Shown piece by piece: positions 58,601 to 64,000 of a DNA stretch of 64,000 bases. The position numbers and the translations under genes were made by a program. The DNA comes from Leptospira saintgironsiae (GTDB taxonomy: Bacteria; Spirochaetota; Leptospiria; Leptospirales; Leptospiraceae): NCBI RefSeq assembly GCF_002811765.1, contig NZ_NPDR01000004.1, positions 310,001 to 374,000 of the forward strand, given 5' to 3'. How positions within the stretch are numbered: position 1 is the first letter of the stretch; every line of letters begins with the position of its first letter. The notes beneath the pieces are model-generated. The model did not search any database and was not told the origin of the DNA. It saw only the letters and a program-made list of their open reading frames with translations.

Positions 58601-58719
58601 AACGTTCCATTTTAGGAACTATCATCCAGCTGGAAAATAACCAGGTATCTCAACAGAGAATGCCTTTGGCGAATTTTCTAAAACGTGCCCAAAACGAGAT
58701 CGAAACCTTTAATCAGTAA
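55693..58719 (+). CDS. AsmA/YdbH-like envelope-spanning protein
   Basis: The 1008-residue protein has one N-terminal span (about residues 15-33, LRLGIIAGIFLFYHLLFNS) and then a long beta-rich, periplasmic part of repeated short strands. This is the architecture of AsmA-like proteins that form hydrophobic grooves between inner and outer membrane. A TTG start is used with a weak ribosome-binding site. The neighbour downstream resembles YdbL/YnbE, partners of E. coli YdbH, which supports the YdbH subgroup. The role, phospholipid transport between membranes, is inferred. Confidence 0.8.
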   Translation: MASELLQYLKKKKLRLGIIAGIFLFYHLLFNSITGQILVDRIASSVFAGKFEANVRSFSPFYGIRFTDVKLYPTTDWGQKPVMTAKELGVSYNLPLIIFGRLKISKISIHGLELDLQQRGNIWNISSAFPPSKKEEVPTEKTEPLTEIRTYIPVSAFLELDLKDINVRVNSENGSKSYSAGLEGLELGFLLDTNRFTRIPFDLKVLDLIEEFQVKLNPENQIKLRFQDSSGGLDHPFRCTLVWERVEGSKSGFHSRLDLGSEKIPIRIANRVSAPFGFSLKYDIDVSPEKKELLLKNLEWKVGEDTWLEGSGKISDFAADSGNVNLAIQKSRIRLAPLSDFLHSLGFDSISMSGEASLAPILAEGGWNNLRILGEVRGNGLDFRVGKKRHSIPTFNLDWDVRIDPQSEKDPGPKIPLPWIRSFTFKNLKVIYNEILLEGNLNYSQAEGPNLNLKVDNFGLGDYLTGYSGKFSAELSAFGKDFSELDAGLKLRARGFRFPLGRGNSGNINLEGGLKAIFHFPKKAWGLEEILVSNLNLQAFSPEGNSAAKLNTGGRIGLGEPFVLDLKKAGLDLDLEHLVPLLPLSLRETIIPIRNQVGKKIGLDGDFYYSLGNHGQNIQGSLGVDLPGMNLRDGKLSLDLKMIGSPSSKIKIDKLELTAFSKKLYLGLGGELTKASKNGPSPSMGEFVPSLKGELKLLSPKESGLIKGLFFQGEAGIQFNWYGSLVQGNLISKNSNILLQSGLCPGYDCKLYRIDGWNADVPFAHDLSVKETKNLIEGNKRKFVMNYGRTPAPNFTIRQIIGNHPSLKGTPFEYSRPKADSPGLSANLEYSENYLRMDYLKVYTLDGEIWGKDMIVNVGSGDPEKMEYSVSLRVKDIDLKQLLPAKTQPKIDDGKVKADLNLWGRNLGDPVPNLNLFFSIYQIGNDFGKSAINIFAPSNILTDFIYGSYAVDKIELELSKGLVYAVILFKRSILGTIIQLENNQVSQQRMPLANFLKRAQNEIETFNQ

Positions 58720-58724
58720 AACTT

Positions 58725-59348
58725 ATGAAGAATATTCCAAAATCCTATATTATTCTTTCTGCATTCTTTCCTTTGTTTGTATATTGCCCGATCAAGGCTC
58801 CTCCGATCACATTCACTCAGACCCAAACTGCTGCAGAAAAACAGATGTTGGGAGAGGATCGAAATCTGGAAAAAGACGGGTGGCTTATTGCTTCTATTAA
58901 AACTTCTTCTTCTGGTTCCGAGATTTGGGAAAGAGATCTGATTAAAGAAGAATTTGGAAATACTTCTGATAACCAATTTTATATTGCACTTCGTATTCTG
59001 GCTTATTTAGCGAGAGAGCTGAGGGAATATAGAAGCCTAGGGGTTCTTGCAGAAGGCGTGGATGGAAAAGTGAGATGGAATCCAAAAATCAGAGAAGCAG
59101 GTGCAGAGAAGGTTTCTCAAGATCCCAAACAAAAGTCTCGTATAGATGATCTAATCAAACTTATAAACGAGAATAGAGATATCGTAATTAAGGAAAAGTT
59201 AAAGAAGGCATTCTCAGATCCAAATCGCACTATTACTGAAAAAGAAAAGGTTTCTATCAAGGAAAGTATCCAAACTACTTGGCTTCGATCTGTGGATATA
59301 GGAGAATATTACGAGGCTTCCGCCGGGAATTGGAAAAAGAAGGAATAA
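58725..59348 (+). CDS. YnbE/YdbL-like fused lipoprotein (DUF1318 region)
   Basis: The 207-residue protein has a lipobox ending at C21 (LFVYC), then PPITFTQTQTA, which resembles the short YnbE segment EPITINMNV. The C-terminal part (about 107-207) resembles YdbL/DUF1318: DDLIKLINENRDIVIKEKL and the closing GEYYEASAGNWKKK match the family patterns around INAER and GEY...NGKW. In E. coli YnbE and YdbL are separate proteins; here both features occur in one lipoprotein. It starts 5 bases after the AsmA-like stop. These matches come from memory and are not computed. Confidence 0.7.
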   Translation: MKNIPKSYIILSAFFPLFVYCPIKAPPITFTQTQTAAEKQMLGEDRNLEKDGWLIASIKTSSSGSEIWERDLIKEEFGNTSDNQFYIALRILAYLARELREYRSLGVLAEGVDGKVRWNPKIREAGAEKVSQDPKQKSRIDDLIKLINENRDIVIKEKLKKAFSDPNRTITEKEKVSIKESIQTTWLRSVDIGEYYEASAGNWKKKE

Positions 59349-59352
59349 CCTA

Positions 59353-62300
59353 ATGAAGCAAGGGGTTTTATTTTTTTTCTTAGTTCTATTTGGCAATTGC
59401 CTCGTTTTTATTCCCGCGCAAAGGGTAAGGCCGATTGAATTCGATTATGGCCCTATCTCTAAAAACTATTTCAATCCTGAAAATGACAAACCGTTTCCTT
59501 TGACTGTACAAAGAGGGAATAACCTCTATAATTCCACCACAAAGGATGGAAGATATCTTTTTTATACTACAGGACAAAAAGGAAATTATGATATCTGGTT
59601 TAGAGATCTCAAAAGTTCTATAGTAGTTCCAATTACAGAACATCCTTCTTCTGAATACAAGCCTGCGATTAGCCCAGACGGTAAAAAATTAGCATTCGTA
59701 TCAGAACAATATGATACAGCCGGAGATATAGTTCTTTTGGAGATAGAGCCTGAGATCTGGGCCAGAAAAATCTTAGAAGGAAAAAGATTTTTAAGCGAAG
59801 ACTTTGAATTCATTACAAATCCAGAATATTCAGATATCCAAAAGTCGGATAAATTTTCGGATTCTGACCCTATTTGGGGAAAGGATAGCAGAGTTTTATT
59901 ATTTTCTTCGGATCGTCTAACTCCAGGGACTCCAAATCTGATCTTATGGGATACTGAGGGAAAAGAAAAACCGATTTTACTCACTCAATCCGGTGCAGTA
60001 AATCCATATTGGTCGCAAGACGGAAATACAATCGTATATCTTTCTTATGCAGATTCCAGAGAAGGGGAAATCTATTCTTTAGATTTGGCAACTCGAAAGT
60101 CGAAAAGACTGACTAACGATCCTTATTTGGATTTTTCTCCTAGCTTATCTCCTGACGGAAGATATTTATTCTATACATCCATTCGTTCCGATTCTGATGG
60201 AAACAGAAAATTAGACGAGAGAGATAATAGTCTGATCATCCGGTTGGATCTTTCTGATATGAAGGAGAGGAGACTTACTTCTGGGAATTTTTCTCTATTT
60301 GATACAAAGTATTCTTCCTTTAATGGAGGAAGTATCTTATTCACTGCATCCTATTATGGAACCTTAAATATCTATTTCCTTCCTTTAAGTGGATCCATTC
60401 CAAAAGCTTCTAATATTTCTGCTCAGTTTGAGTTAGCCAAAGAATATGGTAAAAAACAATCCTTGGATGATTATCTATTGGCATTAGATTCCTTGGAGTT
60501 ATATTATAAGGAAGACCCTCTCTATCCTATTTTTAGGGCAAAAGTTTTAAACGAAAAATATTCACTCTATAAGAAGTCTGGAAAAACATCAGAGATCAAA
60601 AAGGAGATGGGTGCTTCTCGTTTGGATCCTAAATGGGGATTTGCCTATGTATTCTACTTAGAATCCGAAAACAAGGGGATCTCTGAGATCAAAGAATATT
60701 TTTCTAATATTCGAAATCATGCGGATGCACAGGTGGCCGGCGCGATCTTAGAAGAAATCGGAAATTTGGAAGAAAGATCCGGTAAGATAGAAGCTTCGCT
60801 CAATTCAAAACAAGAATTGGTAACTCGATTTCCGGGGTATTATAATATTCATGAAATTTTAAGAAATATAGGCGCTCTGCAACTTAGGGAAGCAAAGAAG
60901 AAGGACTGGACTATTCCTTCTACATTATTGCAAGCAGCAAATGAATCTGAATCCAAGACAATTGATCTTAGGAATTTATATGGACTTTTCGAAGAACAGA
61001 TCTTGGCTGGAAAGTCAGACTCTGAAAAAATTTCCCTCTCTGAAAAGATAGAATCTGCTAATAAGATTAAGGAACGCTCTCCCGTATTACATAGATTTTT
61101 AATGTATACAAAAGCCGCCGGACTCTCTGGGCAAGGTTCCTTTGCAGAAAGTAATTCTCTCTTAGAGCCCCTATTGAAAGAAATTACTCCTAAAGATCCG
61201 CTCTTTCTAAAAATCCATTTATTAAGATCTTCTAACTTTAAAGGCCTCGGAAGTGTTCGATATTCTTTGGAGTCCCTTCGTACATTTTTAGAAAATTATG
61301 ATCATGATTCAGGGGTAGATATCTCTGATAAAGAAATGGAAAGGTTTTTTATCTATTTTGAGAATTTAGCTCGAAATTATGAGAATAGAACTGACTTCTT
61401 CCAAGCGTCTCTACATTATTTTTATAATACTGAGAATATGTTCCTGGCAAAGAGTAAAAGTCTCTTTCAGGATACTGTGTATAAGGATTACGCCATCTAT
61501 TATCAAAAGTTAATGGTGGATACTTCTTTCAAATTGGCCAGATCTATTAGTGAAAAGAATGCCTCAGGCATTTTAGGGAATTTGAACCCTCTTGAATTCG
61601 ATCCGTTGGATAAGAAAGAAGGGTTGGTCTATATAGACCAATATTTTGAGAAGGAAAAGATTTTACCAAGAGCTCGGGCCTTCTTGGACCTCGCTACATT
61701 ATACGGATATGCTTATTACTTAATCAATCGTTCTGTGATCCGCGAAACATTTTATTATAATTCCGGGACAATGGACCGTATCAAAAAAGAGGCGGCTCTT
61801 AGGGATTTTAAACAGGCAGAATATGAGTTAAGATGGATCATATTCGCAGATCCAACATATCATGATGCATACCAACTTTTAGGTTGGTTGTACCAATATG
61901 TGGACATTATGAAGTCCAGAAAACCAAGCGATAAGGAGCCGGCTGACGAGGATAAGTATAAGGACGAATATGCTAAGTATTTTCCTGAGAAAAACTTCGA
62001 AGAGAATATAGAATTATATAGCCAGATCTTAGAATTACTTGGAGAAAATTTCCAAAATAAAAAAGCTCTCTCCGATCTCAGATTGAATTTGGGTAATAAT
62101 TATTTTTTACTCAAGAACTACCCTAAAGCGGATGAACAATATTCTTTAGTAGAATCCTATTCGAATTACATAATATCCAAGGCGCAATTTGAGGATTATA
62201 GACAGAAGGCGGTCTTCTTATTTAACTCTGCTCGCGCTTCTATGTACATGTCCAAGTATGGAGATGCAGTCCGAAAATTAAAGAATGCATCTGATATATA

Positions 62301-64000
62301 TTCTAAGAACGAATTTTTACAATTATACTCTGGGACCGATTACGCCAAAAACCTACAAAGTTATAGAGAGAAATTAACTTTACTTAGGACTTTGACTGGC
62401 TTGTCTCATATGGAATTGGGAGAATATGCGCAGGCTCTTCCGTATCTGACAGAAGCATTGGAATTAAATGAACCTTCTCGATTAGTGGATCCAATCAATA
62501 TCAGAAATGCATTAGCGATTTCTTATCAAAAGTTAGGTTATATTTCCAAGTCCGAAGAAAATTTAAAAGAGGCGGAGATATTAGCTTCTTCTCGGACAAC
62601 TCTTTGGTTACCAAAGAAGGTGAGTCCGAAATTTTGGGAATCCGTCTGGGACTCTATTTGGGATTTTGTCTTTGAAACAGTTCTTCCTGATTCAGTTCGT
62701 ATTTCTGGATCAGGTAGATTTCCGGAAGCAATCCCTCCAGTGTTCCAACCATTATTATCTTCAGGAATAAGAGTAAATAATCTTGTATTAGAACAAAACT
62801 ATCGTTTGGCCGCTGAAGAAACAGACCGGCGATTGGAATATGTAAGTAAAAAAGGATTAAAGAAAACATTAGCAGGACAATTAGTCCAATCTCAATCCTA
62901 TGGAGACTTTGGTTTTTTTCAGTATAAAAGAAACGAATTCGAAAAAGCCAAATCAGCATTTTTAGAAGAGAATGAATTTCTAAAAGATTCTGCGAACCTC
63001 TCGGGAAGATCCACAGGTAGCTTTAAAAGATACTTATATTCATTATTCGCTTCTATAGAAGCCTCCGACAAAAGAGATAAAACCGGATATTCAGAAGAAT
63101 TAAATAATGCCTTGGAAGAACTGGAAAGATTCAAAAGAGGATCTATGGAAAACTGTCTTTCTTCTTGGTCAGAAGATCTGGTAGAAGGAAATTCCGTATG
63201 TTCTGAAACATTCTATAAACAATATTATGATTTTGATATATTGAAAGCGACAGTTCTTTATTATTCAGGAGAGGAAAATTTTAAAAAAGGCGAATGGTTA
63301 GAAGGTTTCGAAAAATTAGGGATCTCTTCTTCTTTGCTTGAAACTCCTTCCGGATTACCTAAAGAGATTGTTGGACTTTCCAAAGATCCATTTCCAAGAA
63401 AAGAGAGAGTCCTTCATTTTTTAAGTAGAGCTAGCGTATTTTATAGATTAGGTGATTTGGAAAAAGCAGAAGAATGTTTAAAGGCTGCAGAAGAAATGGC
63501 AAATGTTTTCTATTTCGGAGCGGAATTGATCCAAACCTGGGTTTTGCAAGCAAGACTGGATCTAATTTCGAAAAAGCCAGATAAAGCAAAGGTAAAATTA
63601 TCCAAAGCAGAGGAACTTCTTAAAAAACAATTTCATCTAATCTCAGACAACAAAAGTTTTCTGCTGCGTGACTTATACGAAACGAAGATGAGAGCTGAGC
63701 TTGATTCTGGGAATACAAATAACGCATTTAATGATTGGATACGATTGCAAAGATTATTGAATTTCCGTAATTTTCAGAAAGGCAATTGGGAATTTAGGGA
63801 AGCAAGGACTGAATACGTAAAATTTGAATTAGATTGGAAAAACTATAAAAACACTTATTTTAAATACCAGAACGCCTTAGAAACGAGGGGGGATATAAAA
63901 AAAGAAGAGTTTATACTTTCTCAAGCAGGGGTGCAAGTTTCTAAATCTTTAGAAGTGTTACGATCCAAACTTCCTAAAAAGGCGGCTTTCTTGGATCCTT
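59353..64000 (+). CDS. Giant PD40-propeller and TPR lipoprotein, 3' end off window
   Basis: The frame is open from the ATG at 59353 to the last base, at least 1549 residues. MKQGVLFFFLVLFGNC is a lipoprotein signal with C16 lipidated. Residues 90-345 hold TolB-type PD40 propeller repeats (YKPAISPDGKKLAFVSE, FSPSLSPDGRYLFYTS). From about 355 to 1500 the protein is TPR-like and helical, for example LRLNLGNNYFLLKNYPKADE. The last visible residues, SKSLEVLRSKLPKKAAFLDP, resemble the entry of a CHAT peptidase domain, but the domain itself is outside the window. It starts 4 bases after the YdbL-like gene. Confidence 0.8.
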   Translation, partial: MKQGVLFFFLVLFGNCLVFIPAQRVRPIEFDYGPISKNYFNPENDKPFPLTVQRGNNLYNSTTKDGRYLFYTTGQKGNYDIWFRDLKSSIVVPITEHPSSEYKPAISPDGKKLAFVSEQYDTAGDIVLLEIEPEIWARKILEGKRFLSEDFEFITNPEYSDIQKSDKFSDSDPIWGKDSRVLLFSSDRLTPGTPNLILWDTEGKEKPILLTQSGAVNPYWSQDGNTIVYLSYADSREGEIYSLDLATRKSKRLTNDPYLDFSPSLSPDGRYLFYTSIRSDSDGNRKLDERDNSLIIRLDLSDMKERRLTSGNFSLFDTKYSSFNGGSILFTASYYGTLNIYFLPLSGSIPKASNISAQFELAKEYGKKQSLDDYLLALDSLELYYKEDPLYPIFRAKVLNEKYSLYKKSGKTSEIKKEMGASRLDPKWGFAYVFYLESENKGISEIKEYFSNIRNHADAQVAGAILEEIGNLEERSGKIEASLNSKQELVTRFPGYYNIHEILRNIGALQLREAKKKDWTIPSTLLQAANESESKTIDLRNLYGLFEEQILAGKSDSEKISLSEKIESANKIKERSPVLHRFLMYTKAAGLSGQGSFAESNSLLEPLLKEITPKDPLFLKIHLLRSSNFKGLGSVRYSLESLRTFLENYDHDSGVDISDKEMERFFIYFENLARNYENRTDFFQASLHYFYNTENMFLAKSKSLFQDTVYKDYAIYYQKLMVDTSFKLARSISEKNASGILGNLNPLEFDPLDKKEGLVYIDQYFEKEKILPRARAFLDLATLYGYAYYLINRSVIRETFYYNSGTMDRIKKEAALRDFKQAEYELRWIIFADPTYHDAYQLLGWLYQYVDIMKSRKPSDKEPADEDKYKDEYAKYFPEKNFEENIELYSQILELLGENFQNKKALSDLRLNLGNNYFLLKNYPKADEQYSLVESYSNYIISKAQFEDYRQKAVFLFNSARASMYMSKYGDAVRKLKNASDIYSKNEFLQLYSGTDYAKNLQSYREKLTLLRTLTGLSHMELGEYAQALPYLTEALELNEPSRLVDPINIRNALAISYQKLGYISKSEENLKEAEILASSRTTLWLPKKVSPKFWESVWDSIWDFVFETVLPDSVRISGSGRFPEAIPPVFQPLLSSGIRVNNLVLEQNYRLAAEETDRRLEYVSKKGLKKTLAGQLVQSQSYGDFGFFQYKRNEFEKAKSAFLEENEFLKDSANLSGRSTGSFKRYLYSLFASIEASDKRDKTGYSEELNNALEELERFKRGSMENCLSSWSEDLVEGNSVCSETFYKQYYDFDILKATVLYYSGEENFKKGEWLEGFEKLGISSSLLETPSGLPKEIVGLSKDPFPRKERVLHFLSRASVFYRLGDLEKAEECLKAAEEMANVFYFGAELIQTWVLQARLDLISKKPDKAKVKLSKAEELLKKQFHLISDNKSFLLRDLYETKMRAELDSGNTNNAFNDWIRLQRLLNFRNFQKGNWEFREARTEYVKFELDWKNYKNTYFKYQNALETRGDIKKEEFILSQAGVQVSKSLEVLRSKLPKKAAFLDP

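Noticed and set aside
59586..59984. 132-codon minus-strand ORF at the start of the giant lipoprotein gene
   Set aside because: Shadow of the propeller-coding frame, which shows clear PD40 repeats on the plus strand.

Overview
The window looks like a chromosomal segment of a Leptospira species (Spirochaetes). The basis is a flaA2-flaA1 pair for the spirochaete flagellar filament sheath, a LysM lipoprotein resembling leptospiral LruA/LipL71 beside STAS-tgt-fur genes, a GreA C-terminal domain fused to a very long N-terminal region, loose spirochaetal lipoboxes, and frequent TTG/GTG starts. GC content by eye is around 40 percent. I cannot name the species. Gene density is very high, and many neighbouring genes overlap by 1 to 25 bases.

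Layout. 1-0.9 kb: end of a chemotaxis operon (cheB tail, cheY). 0.9-9.3 kb: a long co-directional run, scpA-scpB, then pheA-tyrA-aroA-cmk-rpsA, a TPR membrane protein and hisG, resembling the aromatic/cmk/rpsA supraoperon of other bacteria. 9.3-14.5 kb: rpmF-plsX-fabG-acpP-rnc, a NUDIX hydrolase and aroB. 14.5-19.8 kb: MscS channel, pyruvate kinase (minus strand), a histone-deacetylase-family enzyme, an unknown protein, and a receiver-SpoIIE phosphatase. 19.7-24.1 kb (minus strand): a DUF4105-like exported protein, a small lipoprotein and a GH36-type alpha-galactosidase. 24.2-30.2 kb: RNase D-like nuclease, radA, two unknown envelope proteins, a PUR-domain nucleic-acid-binding protein and flaA2-flaA1. 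30.3 kb: a composite palindromic repeat. 30.6-42.8 kb: the GreA-fusion factor, an M23 peptidase, lptE-like lipoprotein, fur, tgt, a STAS protein, lruA-like lipoprotein, nadC and rel. 42.9-50 kb: an orphan solute-binding lipoprotein, a divergent protein-kinase-like protein, purB, an epimerase-like SDR, a membrane-anchored AraC regulator and a sterol-desaturase-family hydroxylase. 50-55 kb (minus strand): a PAS histidine kinase and two glycosyltransferases. 55.3-64 kb: a STAS protein, an AsmA/YdbH-like giant, a lipoprotein that looks like a YnbE-YdbL fusion, and a lipoprotein of more than 1500 residues with PD40 propeller and TPR regions that runs off the window end.

The most interesting part is 55.3-64 kb. 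It is a candidate spirochaetal version of the YdbH-YnbE-YdbL envelope-spanning lipid bridge, with an extra giant propeller/TPR lipoprotein immediately downstream. Also notable are the kinase-like protein at 44.7 kb, the PUR-domain gene in line with the FlaA genes, the dyad-rich leader of acpP, and the palindromic repeat at 30.3 kb. No tRNA, rRNA, CRISPR array, insertion sequence or prophage was recognised.
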